A DNA stretch of 64,000 nt from Wyeomyia smithii (lineage: Eukaryota; Arthropoda; Insecta; Diptera; Culicidae). Where the stretch lies: positions 2,480,001-2,544,000 of the forward strand of contig NC_073696.1 in the NCBI RefSeq assembly GCF_029784165.1, read 5' to 3'. Shown here one piece after another: positions 1 through 10,513 of this stretch (positions are counted from its first letter, which is position 1; every line of letters begins with the position of its first letter). The notes beneath the pieces were generated by a model. It had not been told where the DNA came from. It worked only from the letters and a program-made list of their open reading frames with translations, and did not search any database. A program made the translations under genes and the position numbers.

Positions 1-826
1 GGTATCCACTGCACTGCTACTGCTGCTGCTAAGGAGGGACTGCTGTTGTCGCTGTCTAGAACTATTATCGTCGGCTTCGTGCAACACTGGCACAACTCAA
101 AATTTTGCATTTTTGAGTTTTTGATGGCAAACGATGCGAAATCTAGTTAAGTTTCATCCCACGAAACCTTGTTTCAAAATTCCCTAAAAATGAGTACAAG
201 TGCCTTTGCTGCACAGATTGAAATTTCTCCATAAAGTTAGTAAAACTAAGGTTTTAACTTGGACAACGTGCTCATAATATGCGCATAATAGACCTTAAAG
301 TGTTAAATTGTTAAATGAGGATTGATAATCTTAAACTTTAAAGTTTTCTTGAAAATCGAAAAATAAATTTTTGACGCAAATTTCTAAACGCGTTTTTCTC
401 CAAACTATGATTTTTGAGTTGTGCCAGTGTTGCACAAAGCTAACGTTATGAGCGGCTTCGGCTGAAACAGGCTCTTATATAGGCCTAATAGCATATTTTC
501 AATTGCAAGGTATATGATTCAGTCGACCGTGCTTGGGAAGCAATCATATAACGACCAATCAGAGGTCGAATTTTTCGTTTTGACAAGGCTTGACTATTTT
601 CAATAGAACAATAGTTTGAATGATAAAATTACAATTATCTTCATTTGAGAAGAATCTTAGAAGATTTTCCAACCTATAGCTGCAAGAACGAAGGAAATCT
701 ATCGAATATTAACCGATTTATTAGCATTTGAAATTGGACATATTTTTCACTTTTTTTCGGTTTTAGATTTTCATTTCACATCCCTATGTAGCCGAACTTC
801 CTGAGAGAAGTATTCTACTTCAAAAG
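1..826 (-). repeat. Family A repeat, copy 1 (partial, split by a MITE)
   Basis: This sequence recurs near 22366-22815, 24960-25396, 38985-39864 and 42385-42814, and in diverged form at 57560-58195. Read on the minus strand it starts with a conserved end (TTGAAGTAGAATACTTCTC), has an ATTGG (CCAAT) box, then CTATATAAGAGCC (TATA-like, about 471-485), then a CAG/CTG-rich body. The copy is cut by the window edge and interrupted by the MITE at 69-445. No protein is supported. It ends at about 825 with the shared TATTCTACTTCAAAA. Confidence 0.75.
69..445. mobile_element. Short inverted-repeat element (MITE), 377 bp
   Basis: The ends are inverted repeats of about 34 bp with three mismatches; the shared core is GTGCAACACTGGCACAACTC (79-98) and its complement at 416-435. 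TTAT flanks both sides (65-68 and 446-449), and uninterrupted family A copies read through this point with a single TTAT, which fixes the insertion exactly. The interior is AT-rich without coding potential. A diverged relative lies at 40618-40940. The superfamily is not clear from a 4-bp TTAT duplication. Confidence 0.85.
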
Positions 827-856
827 CACTCGTAGTGCTTGGGATTTGTCGTAATC

Positions 857-1663
857 TGAGCCGACCTGATTTTAGGCGGTTACAATTAATTTCCATTCTC
901 TTCCAAAGAAGGATTAAGAAAAATCCTAAATGGAAAAATATCTTTGGAAAAACTTGTCATTAATATGCATGGACAAGATGATGAAATCATTTCTCTTGTC
1001 AATTTGTTTCAACATCGCAAGTGTTGAAACTTGAAATTCCATCCACCACTCATGTTTTGAAAATATGAAAAGTGGATCATAATCAAAGAAGGTATTGTTT
1101 TGATTATGGAGGCAAAAACAATACCTCAGTTATTAAATCGTACGCAAGTTCGAATGTTTTAAGTTTATATTTACAGCAAAAAACTCCAATTCGCGGATGT
1201 TTAATCAAAACATGCGACCGAGCGGATTTGCGAAAAAGTCAACAACGATTGCATCAGCCGTGCACGGGCACGTTCGCGAGGAAAGAGACGGAAGAGCGGC
1301 CCGCTCTCGTGAGAAGACGACGCCGCGGGAAAATTCGGAGTGACCGGAGTAGCGGCGAATACTTAAGCTGGGACTTCAAGGAAGTCCGCCGTCGTGATAG
1401 TGATACCCCTCGTGAGGCAGGTGCCTACGTCGTTATAGATAGTCCGCGGTTCGTTTAGGTGTTAACTCTTAAGTTTTATTCCGCGAGGCAGAAGTGATGC
1501 CCGTTGTTTAAGTTTCGGTTTAGTGTTTAAGTGATTTAATATTTTTCAACTTAACTGATAGATTAAAAGTAATTAAAATCGAGCAGATGTAGTGCAGTTA
1601 ATCAAAGGACATATCACATTCAGCAGTAATAGTGTCTAACCACTCGGTACGTATTTCGCTTCA
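857..1663 (+). repeat. 5' LTR
   Basis: It matches 16044-16850 base for base as far as I can read. It begins TGAGCCGACC and ends TTTCGCTTCA, the usual TG...CA form. ATTAAA, a variant polyadenylation signal, occurs near 1131 and 1562-1580; no AATAAA was noticed. A 128-codon open frame at 1072-1458 has no recognisable domain and is probably chance, although it is necessarily the same in both LTRs. The transcription start was not determined. Confidence 0.95.
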
Positions 1664-1664
1664 T

Positions 1665-1682
1665 TGGTGACAGCGCAAAAGA
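1665..1682 (+). other. Putative tRNA primer-binding site
   Basis: TGGTGACAGCGCAAAAG begins two bases after the LTR ends. TGG at this spot is the complement of a tRNA 3' CCA, as expected for minus-strand priming. The following bases resemble the complement of a tRNA-Leu acceptor stem, from memory and not verified against a tRNA set. Confidence 0.65.
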
Positions 1683-2061
1683 GCCTGAAAAGATAGGCTC
1701 AGGTGCGCCGTTTTCTGGCTGGGCCAGTAGTGAAAAAGTAGAAAAAACTTACGTGCTTAAGTGACTTTGACGTATCGGAAAAACAGACCCAAATCAACGA
1801 AAGTGAATGCCACGAAACGTGCAAGTCCAATATTTCTAAGGGCTCCTCCTCGAAGATGGTCGAAACCTAAAAGAACAAATAAAAAGGATTAGAAGAAGAA
1901 ACAGTGAAAGTGTTAGAGGAACAATAATAACAATCCGAGATCGACTGTTGACCAGTGTTACGCGAATTCAAGTTTTCGAAATCCAATCGCAATAGATCCC
2001 ACGGACAGGGAGCAGCTCACAGGGCACTGGAACCAGCAACAGGATTCAACCTACAAAAAAA

Positions 2062-2078
2062 ATGAAAATAAGGTAAGA
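2062..2078 (+). promoter_or_regulatory. Leader start codon with splice donor
   Basis: An ATG at 2062-2064 is followed, two codons and two bases later, by AAG|GTAAGATC, a perfect donor with the cut after 2072. The exon ends two bases into a codon. That phase fits the env acceptor at 10551/10552 and also a candidate SPSB acceptor at 13391/13392. Upstream start codons were not exhaustively excluded. Spliced env RNA is standard for retroviruses and errantiviruses; use of this particular donor is inferred from phase and motif. Confidence 0.75.
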
Positions 2079-3137
2079 TCAACCCAAGTGGTAACCAGCA
2101 CAAATAAATTAACCTCCCGCTTTAAGGCCCTAGTTGGAAGACCCTAATTCTATTCTTGGTTCATAATCATAGAAAAATACAATTACTTACCCATCCAACC
2201 TCACCGCCATAGCGGACTGTTCACCACACTATTCTGGCACAGAATATTCCACTTTCTGGCACAGAATATTCCACTACTACGACACTACATTCTAATCCGT
2301 GGCTAGTCACACGCCACTAAGATAACCTCAGAATTTTTTTTTAATTTAATGAACAAATCAAACTAAAAAAACCAGGGGTACCGACCCGTACTGCCCATAC
2401 CGAAACAAATTAAGAATGACGACAATCAATAATGCATAATTGCATTTTTATTAGTCGATTGACACGGTTTCACACATACCAGTGAATCAAGTCCATCGAA
2501 AATTTTCCAATTGGAATGGAAACCTAAAAATATATCAACTCACAGTGGGTCAAACACGTGAGTTGATCACATAAAATAACATCAATAAAATACCTTTTCA
2601 TTCGAGTTCCTCACAACTGGACTCAAAGTAAACAGCGAAACCAAAGATCAGAGGATCTAAGGTTCGAAACAGGAACGTTTTTTTTTTTTTCTCTCTCTCT
2701 TTTAGTTTACTAATACATGATCAAATTTTTGTTATTTCACATCATTACATGAATTTAACTTTTACAGCTAAATATCACAAAAGATGACAAGTGACAAGAT
2801 GACAAGATAGATGATGACACAAATATTAATCCACTGATGACAGGCATCGCCAATTGTATAGGATTAATCACGTCTCCGATACAGCAATAATCGCGGAACG
2901 CATATGAGTATGCGATTATTGCGAACAAAAGTGGGAAGAAGAAAACTAAAGCTTCATCATGACCTACGTCAATAATTGCAAAGCTTAGTAGCTACGCGAG
3001 ACCTTGACCGTCAAACAAATGGCACATTGAGCCAGTAATGAAAAAAATAAAAGTCCAAAATTAATTTTCACGGTTGAAACACAAACGGCAATAAAGAGTG
3101 GTCAAGGCATAATTAGGAACTACGCTTAGAGGGAAAG

Positions 3138-3175
<38 letters not shown>

Positions 3176-3814
3176 ATTATCTTTATATATTAAAGGGAAA
3201 TGTTTCTTCACAAATGCATAATTTGAGAACAGATAGAAGAAATTGCAAGACTATTGGTGTTGTTTAGTTCGTCTAGAGCCCCGACGGGTTTATAAATAAT
3301 AATAACAGGGGAATTCCACTAGAAAAGATAATAAAATATTAGCAATAAAATTACAAATTTGACACATACTCATCGGAGCAAAGTCCCATCATGCAACACT
3401 CACTATGCAAGTGGTACTCCAGGAGTAGCGACCAAAACGACTTAAGAATTGCATACTAAGCAATTCACGCAGAGCCGCAAGGGGAACACAATTCGAACGA
3501 AGCGAAGCACGTCGCACACAATTTAAACAAAGCCGTGGTATGAAAAGACTACACATAGAACAAAAAGGTTCTATACCCAATACCAAGACATATAAAGACA
3601 TGCACGATTGAAGGCAGTTAGCACGTTCAGCCGATACTGGACTAAATTTAGTACCACAAATACATTAAAATTACTTAATCCCATAAGTATGAAAAGGGGA
3701 GAATAGAGCAAAAAGACCCAAACAATCTAAAATTGGAAAAAACTCTCGGTATCCCTACAAATATCTCCTTTCTCTTTTTAAGGTCAAATAATATGCTGCT
3801 GGAAGCAGGATTAA

Positions 3815-5689
3815 ATGACCAGATTAGAGGAGATCAAGGAATACGTTGAACGGGAATATAAAAATCTACTCAAAAGCAAAAATAGGGCAAGATCACTTCA
3901 AGGAATTCTAACGAAAAAAGAACTCCTGAGGGATCACCTAGAAGAATTCGAATCTTTAGTCCTTAAATATGATAAAAGACTAAAGGACAAAGATTGGAAC
4001 AAGCTCACAGATGACTTTGAGTTTGTAAAAACCAAAGTAGAGCAATCCATTAGAATATTAGAGGGAACTTCGATAATCCCAGAAAAAGAAAATAAGAGGC
4101 AAAGACGAAACTCAGACTATTATATCGAAGTGGTAATTCCTACACAAGGATTAAACCACTCGATATCCCTCGAGGATTCGCAAATTTGGGAAGCGTTACC
4201 CTTTACTTCATCATTTAATATATCGGGTGAAGTAAAGAGCTTTCTACAAGACAAGAATCAGATAGATAGAGAGGGAGAAAAGGCATCAGGAGAGGACTAT
4301 CCGATATCGTCTTCATTTATATTACAAGAAGACGCTTCAAGCCGCTTCAAATTTCCAGATCATATTAGTCTGGAAAGCGAAACAAATCCGGAAAATAAAA
4401 ACCATACAGAGGATTTTGATTTCGATAACACAAGTTTCATTGAAACTTTAGAGAGGCTTAAAAATAAATATTACAAAGATAGTTTTTTCTTCAATAGATT
4501 ACTAAAGAAGAAAAAAACCAAAATGCCAGCAGAAACAACAAAAATGATGATCGATGCAGCTGCGATCATTCCAATATTCAGTGGAAAGGCGGAAGAACTA
4601 GATCCCTTCCTACTACAAGTTGATTATTTTGCAACAGACATCCCGGCAGCAGCTAGTCACACCCCATTATTGAATGTGGTGTACACAAAGCTCAGAGGGG
4701 ATGCACTCAAACGGCTCAATGATATAAGGGCCGAGAAATGGCCCGAAGTTAGATTAAAAATGGAAAAACTTTTCCAGCCTGAAAAGAACATCGGGGCAAT
4801 CTTCAAAGAAATCGAAACCCTACACCAGGGTTATTCAGAATCATTTGAGGAGTATAAAACACGAGCCACAAAAATTTACGAAAGTGTGAGAGATATCCCA
4901 GGACAGGAGGGAAATGATTCATATGTGTCAACACACCTAAGGAAACACTTCCTAGGGGGCCTGAGAAATCACACTTTGATTTCGGCAGGAAAGTCTCAAC
5001 GAGATAAATCCTTTATGGACTTGCTCGAATGGCTACAAAAAGAATGTGAGGAGGAAGAAGAACTCCAGGATATCCACAGAAGGACGAAACCGGAGAACTC
5101 ACCAAATTCTCCTCACAGAAAAAATTATAACAACATGAACAATAACACTCAAGGAGTTGCTTATTTAAATAACAACTTCAGAAGAAACAATAATAACAAT
5201 TACCAGAACAGAGGACACAATCCTCAGGCAAATAATCAAAATCAAAGTTACCAGAACAACTACCAAAACAATGGTAGTAGCAATAATTACAGAAATAATG
5301 GTAATAATACAAACTACCAAAATAATGGTAGTAATTACCACGGAAACAGGAATAATAATAATTATCAAAGAAATGATAATAACCATTCCAATTACAGGAA
5401 CAGTAATAGTTTCCGGGGGAACAATACCGATTTTAGACCACAGAATAACGATTACCGAGGAAATGGCCAAAATAATGGCTTTAACAGAAATGATAACCGC
5501 GGTAATTATCAAAACGGTCATAATTCAAATTATAGGAATAATGACCGAAACAATGATACCAATAATAACAACAGAAACAATGGTAGAAATTCTTACGAAG
5601 GAAGACCCTTTCAGGGAAACCAACCTAGGAACCACCAAGGCCAATATGGTAATAACAGGGATTACAGAAGAGATGGGTCAAAAAACTAA
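3815..5689 (+). CDS. gag: Gag polyprotein of the endogenous retrovirus
   Basis: 624 residues. The start is fixed by an in-frame TAA directly before the ATG (3812-3814). Residues 1 to about 240 form a charged N-terminal region without recognised homology. About 241-420 look like a gypsy-type capsid: an AAAIIPIFSG start, helices rich in L and E, and a LRGDALKRL stretch. About 430-620 are very rich in Asn, Tyr, Gly and Arg (NNN, NYRN repeats), which suggests RNA binding. No CCHC zinc knuckle is present; errantivirus Gags also often lack one. Gag would assemble the particle core and package RNA. The stop at 5687-5689 lies directly behind a -1 slippery site, so a fraction of ribosomes should continue into pol. 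The Asn-rich tail has AAT/AAC-repetitive DNA and creates spurious ORFs in other frames. Confidence 0.93.
   Translation: MTRLEEIKEYVEREYKNLLKSKNRARSLQGILTKKELLRDHLEEFESLVLKYDKRLKDKDWNKLTDDFEFVKTKVEQSIRILEGTSIIPEKENKRQRRNSDYYIEVVIPTQGLNHSISLEDSQIWEALPFTSSFNISGEVKSFLQDKNQIDREGEKASGEDYPISSSFILQEDASSRFKFPDHISLESETNPENKNHTEDFDFDNTSFIETLERLKNKYYKDSFFFNRLLKKKKTKMPAETTKMMIDAAAIIPIFSGKAEELDPFLLQVDYFATDIPAAASHTPLLNVVYTKLRGDALKRLNDIRAEKWPEVRLKMEKLFQPEKNIGAIFKEIETLHQGYSESFEEYKTRATKIYESVRDIPGQEGNDSYVSTHLRKHFLGGLRNHTLISAGKSQRDKSFMDLLEWLQKECEEEEELQDIHRRTKPENSPNSPHRKNYNNMNNNTQGVAYLNNNFRRNNNNNYQNRGHNPQANNQNQSYQNNYQNNGSSNNYRNNGNNTNYQNNGSNYHGNRNNNNYQRNDNNHSNYRNSNSFRGNNTDFRPQNNDYRGNGQNNGFNRNDNRGNYQNGHNSNYRNNDRNNDTNNNNRNNGRNSYEGRPFQGNQPRNHQGQYGNNRDYRRDGSKN
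5680..5686 (+). promoter_or_regulatory. -1 ribosomal frameshift heptamer A AAA AAC
   Basis: The heptamer sits in gag phase (TCA|AAA|AAC) with the gag TAA immediately after it. A -1 slip moves the ribosome to the codon at 5686-5688, which is in the pol frame; that frame is open from 5656. A AAA AAC is an established retroviral slippery sequence. A downstream pseudoknot was not identified by eye. Confidence 0.88.
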
Positions 5690-8600
5690 AAAGGAGGGAT
5701 TCAATAAACCAAAGGTTGACGGAATCCCAATTTAAAAGCTGCCTTTTTACATCATCAAAACCAAGAACACAAAAACTAAAAAACAAAGAGACTATAAATA
5801 AAACAACAGAAATTAAGTTTCCAATAAAAGAGACCCACGATCAGAGGTTTAGTCTAATACTAAATACACTCGAAAGATCGAATGAGTATACTGATTATCT
5901 ACTAGATACAGGTGCTCAACCAAATATAATATCATTAAGAAGAGCTAGAAAAGTCGGTGCTGTATATATAGATAAATCCGACAGATCAGAAATCAAGGGA
6001 GTGACCAATAGTGAAGCATTGAATTCCATTGGCTCTACTTGGATAAACCTAAAGATATTAGAACATGTAATCCCGACAAAATTCTACGTGATTGACGAAT
6101 TATCAATTCCAGCAATACTTGGAGCAAAATTCATGAAAAGCCATATTGATTCGATTGGAGGTAACTTTAAATATGTTATCTTCAAATTGAACATTCCAAA
6201 GAAATCAATTGAAGATAAAGACAAGGTTGATATTAAAGTATCGAAGATTACCAATAATAATTCTAGAAAACCCGAACAAATATTCATAGCAAATTATCAG
6301 GATGAAGCTATATTATCTAACAGTGAATCTGAAGATGAATACTTCGAAGATGATTACACCAGTGAATATTTAGAAAGTTCAGATGATCATGGAGAAAATA
6401 ATTCAAGCTACTTTAATAGTTTAAAACCTGAAATAGGCTCTGCCGACAATGGAGATGAAGATTACTTCGAAATATCTTCCGCGAACGAAGAGGAACCAAT
6501 TACAGAACCCGATAACGAATTTAAAATGGAAGATTTGGATTCCAATCAAGATTATAGCTTATTGGAGAACAAAGGAATTACACAAGCAAGAGGAGGAGAA
6601 AGAGTGAAAAAGGTTTTGGATAGCCTGAAACTCCAACATCTCGAAAAAAATACATTTTTTGAAATGGAAAATATAATGGCAGAATATAGTGATATATTCT
6701 TCCTAAAAGGGGATAAGTTGACTATCACAGATGCAGCAATGCACGAGATAGAGACAACAACCAATGTCCCTATAAATAAGAGGCAGTATAGATTCCCAGA
6801 ATCTACAAAAAAACAAATTAATGAAGAAATAGACGAAATGCATCGCCAAGGCATAATAAGGCCTAGCAAAAGTCCATGGAATGCACCAGTTTTGTGCATA
6901 CCTAAGAAGGATTTAGATGCGGAAGGGAACAAAAAGTACAGAATTGTAGTAGACTTTAGAGCTCTCAATTTGGTTACTAAACCATTTGTTTACCCCATTC
7001 CCCTAATAGATGAGATGTTAGATACTATAGGGGATAGTAAATATTTTTCTACATTGGATTTGAAATCAGGATTTTATCAAGTTCCGATTGATCCAAGAGA
7101 TGCGGCGAAAACAGCATTCTCAACCCCGAATGGACATTATGAATATACGAGAATGCCCATGGGACTAAGAAATAGCCCATCAACTTTTCAAAAATTAATG
7201 AACTCAGTGCTATATGAATTGCCAGACATAAGGGCTCGGGTCTATCTTGACGACATTTTAATATACGGAAGAAGCATAAAAGAACACAACGAAAATCTGA
7301 TCAGAGTGTTGAGAGCTCTGAGAAGACATAACTTGAAAGTGGAACCCTCAAAATGTCAAATATTAAAAACAAAGATAAATTATTTAGGACACACTATTGA
7401 CGAACACGGTATACGTCCTATGAAAGATAATATTGAAGCTGTAAGGGATATGCCAGTTCCAAAGACAGTAAAAGGAGTGCGCTCATTCTTGGGAACAGTG
7501 AATTTTTATGGAAAATTCATCCCAAAAATAGCGGAAACTCGAAAACCTTTGAATGATTTATTAAAGAAAAATGTTCGTTTCAAATGGTCAGACGAATGCC
7601 AAAGTGCATTTGAGAAATTGAGAAATTTTCTAACATCGGATACTCTTTTGGTAAGACCAAAATATAACGATACCTTTGTGTTAACTACGGATGCGAGTGA
7701 CTACGCAATTGGAGCAGTCCTCTCAAATGAAAAAACACCAAATCGACCCATAGCCTACGCTAGTAGAGGCTTAGTAGGGGCCGAAATAAGGTATCACGTA
7801 ATCGAGAAGGAATTACTTGCCATTGTTTGGGCAGTAAATCGATTCAAGCACTATATATATAATCAAAAATTCATCGTTTATACAGATCACAGACCTTTAG
7901 TTTCTCTGTGGAATCTGAAAGAAACATCTCACACCTTAACTAGGTTGAGATTGAAATTGCAAGGTCTGGAAATGGACATACGATATAAACAAGGACGAGA
8001 AAATATAGTAGCCGACTTTTTGTCAAGACTTCAACATGAAAATGTTGAAAAGGCCAACGACACTAACGAAAATACGGTCGCTGTGTTGACTCGTCAACAA
8101 AAACGACAACAGGATTTACTCATAAATGATGATGAGAATTCCGATGATGTCCCTGAAGATGAAATCTCCAAGATATTAAACTCTGACATTTCGGACAACG
8201 AAAAAGTTACCTTAAACGACACAAATGACGCCTTAAAAGACGCAACATATCTATCAGCGGAGGACTTCAAAATCGCTCTGAAACAGGAATTGATTGATGA
8301 ATCAAAAGTGGTTATTACAAAAACTATTAAAGATGAAAAATCATGCGACGCAAGATTTGTCATCCTAAATAGCAAAACTGCTTTCAATGAGTTAACATCT
8401 TTATATGATTACCCTCACGGTATCAAAGATTGGGTCAAAGATAACCTTTTGACACATCCTTCAAATAAGGTAGCAGGAATATTACTCGAAGGGAAGAACA
8501 ACTCCCTAATGAATTTTGACAATGTTATTGATTTAATGTTAACATATTTCAATAACTGCCCGGATTTCATTCTAAACGCAAAGACAATTCACATGATCTC

Positions 8601-9750
8601 GTTTAGAAAGATAAAGCAATATCAGATTTTACAAATAGTAAAATATATTGCGTGGAAATTGGATATCAACATCATTTTATACAACGCAGACAGTGAACGA
8701 ACTATAGTAAACAAGGACGAAATTCAAACAGTTTTGCATGAATTCCACGATGCGCCTCTTGGTGGACACGTAGGAGCAAAACGAATGCATCAACGAATAG
8801 GCACACTTTTTGTATGGCCTAACATGAGAAGAGACATTGAGAATTATGTAAAACAATGTGACTCATGTCAGAAGAACAAGATTTGGAGCCATAACAAAAT
8901 CCCAATGAAGATAACAACTACGTCATCAGAACCATTTGAGAAGGTTTTTATAGACATAGTTGTCTTACCAGAATCCGATTTTGGTAATAAATATGGACTT
9001 GTCATGCAAGACGACCTAACCAGATTCTTGGTAGTAGCACCAATGGAGAATCAAGAATCAGAAACAGTCGCCAGGACATTTATAGAACATTACATTTGTA
9101 AATTTGGAACACCTGCTGAATTAGTATCAGATCAAGGTTCAAATTTTATGAGTGAGGTGTTCAAACATATTTGTAAAATTTTGAAAATAAAGAAAATCAA
9201 CACAAGCGCGTATCATCCTCAAGCCAATTTAGTTGAGAGATCAAATCGTGAATTAAAAACATACCTGCGTCAGTACGTAGTAGGCAACCCACATGTATGG
9301 GACCAACATCTGCCATACTTTACGTTCGAGTACAACACGACGATTAACTCTTCGACAAAGTACTCTCCGTTCGAACTTGTATATGGACGATTAGCTAGAT
9401 TACCAGCATCCATATATAACCAAAGGGAAAATGGTCTAAATTACGAAAGCTACTCAAAAGAGATGAGGTCTGTTTTCAAAAACATTCACTCAAAAGCTAA
9501 AGAAAACCTAATTCTGTCAAAAGAAAAGCGCAAAGAGCTCTATGACAGAAAAGCAAACGATTGGCAACCTATGTGGGGAGATCTGGTCTTAGTACATGCC
9601 AACCCCATGGGAGTAGGGCAGAAACTCCAGAGCTATTGGAGAGGCCCTTATGAAATCGTAGATTTGCCCAGTGAGCAAACCACGGTAATCAAAAACGGCA
9701 ACAAACTAGAGAAGATCCACAATAATCGCCTAAGAAAATACCATAATTAA
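5686..9750 (+). CDS. pol: Pol polyprotein: protease, reverse transcriptase, RNase H, integrase
   Basis: About 1354 codons, open throughout. There is no ATG near its start; expression by -1 frameshift from gag is the best reading. Domains in order: aspartic protease with DTGA at 5905-5916; an acidic linker (about 6300-6560); RT with fingers motif PVLCIPKK and catalytic YLDD at 7243-7254; RNase H with TDASDYAIG near 7690; a second acidic linker (about 8040-8280); integrase zinc-binding HHCC (about 8737-8880); integrase core with catalytic Asp codons at 8953 and 9130 and Glu at 9235. The core shows D-X34-E: the glycine that usually precedes the VE of the last motif is absent. Domain order (integrase last) places it in Ty3/gypsy. 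It would copy the RNA and insert the DNA. Confidence 0.95.
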   Translation, partial: LKRRDSINQRLTESQFKSCLFTSSKPRTQKLKNKETINKTTEIKFPIKETHDQRFSLILNTLERSNEYTDYLLDTGAQPNIISLRRARKVGAVYIDKSDRSEIKGVTNSEALNSIGSTWINLKILEHVIPTKFYVIDELSIPAILGAKFMKSHIDSIGGNFKYVIFKLNIPKKSIEDKDKVDIKVSKITNNNSRKPEQIFIANYQDEAILSNSESEDEYFEDDYTSEYLESSDDHGENNSSYFNSLKPEIGSADNGDEDYFEISSANEEEPITEPDNEFKMEDLDSNQDYSLLENKGITQARGGERVKKVLDSLKLQHLEKNTFFEMENIMAEYSDIFFLKGDKLTITDAAMHEIETTTNVPINKRQYRFPESTKKQINEEIDEMHRQGIIRPSKSPWNAPVLCIPKKDLDAEGNKKYRIVVDFRALNLVTKPFVYPIPLIDEMLDTIGDSKYFSTLDLKSGFYQVPIDPRDAAKTAFSTPNGHYEYTRMPMGLRNSPSTFQKLMNSVLYELPDIRARVYLDDILIYGRSIKEHNENLIRVLRALRRHNLKVEPSKCQILKTKINYLGHTIDEHGIRPMKDNIEAVRDMPVPKTVKGVRSFLGTVNFYGKFIPKIAETRKPLNDLLKKNVRFKWSDECQSAFEKLRNFLTSDTLLVRPKYNDTFVLTTDASDYAIGAVLSNEKTPNRPIAYASRGLVGAEIRYHVIEKELLAIVWAVNRFKHYIYNQKFIVYTDHRPLVSLWNLKETSHTLTRLRLKLQGLEMDIRYKQGRENIVADFLSRLQHENVEKANDTNENTVAVLTRQQKRQQDLLINDDENSDDVPEDEISKILNSDISDNEKVTLNDTNDALKDATYLSAEDFKIALKQELIDESKVVITKTIKDEKSCDARFVILNSKTAFNELTSLYDYPHGIKDWVKDNLLTHPSNKVAGILLEGKNNSLMNFDNVIDLMLTYFNNCPDFILNAKTIHMISFRKIKQYQILQIVKYIAWKLDINIILYNADSERTIVNKDEIQTVLHEFHDAPLGGHVGAKRMHQRIGTLFVWPNMRRDIENYVKQCDSCQKNKIWSHNKIPMKITTTSSEPFEKVFIDIVVLPESDFGNKYGLVMQDDLTRFLVVAPMENQESETVARTFIEHYICKFGTPAELVSDQGSNFMSEVFKHICKILKIKKINTSAYHPQANLVERSNRELKTYLRQYVVGNPHVWDQHLPYFTFEYNTTINSSTKYSPFELVYGRLARLPASIYNQRENGLNYESYSKEMRSVFKNIHSKAKENLILSKEKRKELYDRKANDWQPMWGDLVLVHANPMGVGQKLQSYWRGPYEIVDLPSEQTTVIKNGNKLEKIHNNRLRKYHN

Positions 9751-9757
9751 AAGAATG

Positions 9758-9801
<44 letters not shown>
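9758..9801 (+). repeat. A-run, 44 bases, behind pol
   Basis: An uninterrupted A-run begins seven bases after the pol stop. Comparable runs in the same element lie at 3138-3166, 10201-10223, 10339-10351, 10462-10510, 14361-14374, 15036-15056 and 15093-15122, all A on the coding strand. Confidence 0.95.
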
Positions 9802-9802
<1 letters not shown>

Positions 9803-10459
9803 ATTGAATGAAGCATAAAAACACTCAAAGTTCACTACCTCTTCGTTTTATTTTTGGGGTGTCCGGATTTAAAACACATCAACATTTTGGTTGTAAATCC
9901 GGACAGTGCAAACAGGAAAAGGACGCCGTTTGACAGTGCGTTTATGTTTCGATTTATCTAAATTTTATCTCACGGCTTACTATGGTATTTATGATGTTTG
10001 AACGATCTTTCACATATAAAAAAAAGCTCCTGTATAACATTGCATCTCATAAATTGCATAAATTACCATCTAATTGAGAAGTATTGATGAAGGTGTCCGG
10101 ATATTGGTACCGTCCGGATTGTGATTCATCACGGTACAGCTCGGCGACTGATCGTCAGCCCTACTGATTTTTGCGAACGAAGTGGAAATAACAAACACAG
10201 AAAAAAAAAAAAAAAAAAAAAAAGGGGTAAAACCCACAACGAAAGACGAATTATTAATCAATAAAGGATGTGATATTACATTTGTTAACATAAAGATTAA
10301 CAAAGAAAGTTTTACAAAAATATTAGTATATTATCAAAAAAAAAAAAAATTATTATTACGTACATAATATTTAAGTCTATTACATAAAAATGTCTCTCAA
10401 TGAATAAATGTCTACGTCTAATGGCCTATGATCCCTGACCAGAATTGGTCAGGCTTTTT

Positions 10460-10513
<54 letters not shown>

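Larger units (their letters stand above)
1664..3814 (+). other. Retrovirus 5' leader, unusually long
   Basis: There are 2.15 kb between LTR and gag, far longer than usual for gypsy elements. It holds the primer site, a start codon and splice donor (2062-2073), a short tandem duplication of a GGCACAGAATATTCCAC unit (about 2235-2272), a 29-base A-run (3138-3166) and a pyrimidine-rich stretch ending in AG at 3781-3782 that could serve as a splice acceptor ahead of gag. No long protein is supported; packaging signals would be expected here but are not identifiable by eye. Confidence 0.8.

Noticed and set aside
1072..1458. 128-codon open frame inside both LTRs
   Set aside because: Identical only because the LTRs are identical; no domain, and it overlaps expected promoter and U5 sequence.
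2662..2705. Splice acceptor at the T/CT tract in the leader
   Set aside because: Pyrimidine-rich but no suitable AG directly behind it and no ORF that needs it.
5165..5735. Long Ile/Val-rich and Ile/Thr-rich frames in other frames and strand of gag
   Set aside because: Shadows of the AAT/AAC-rich Asn tail of gag.
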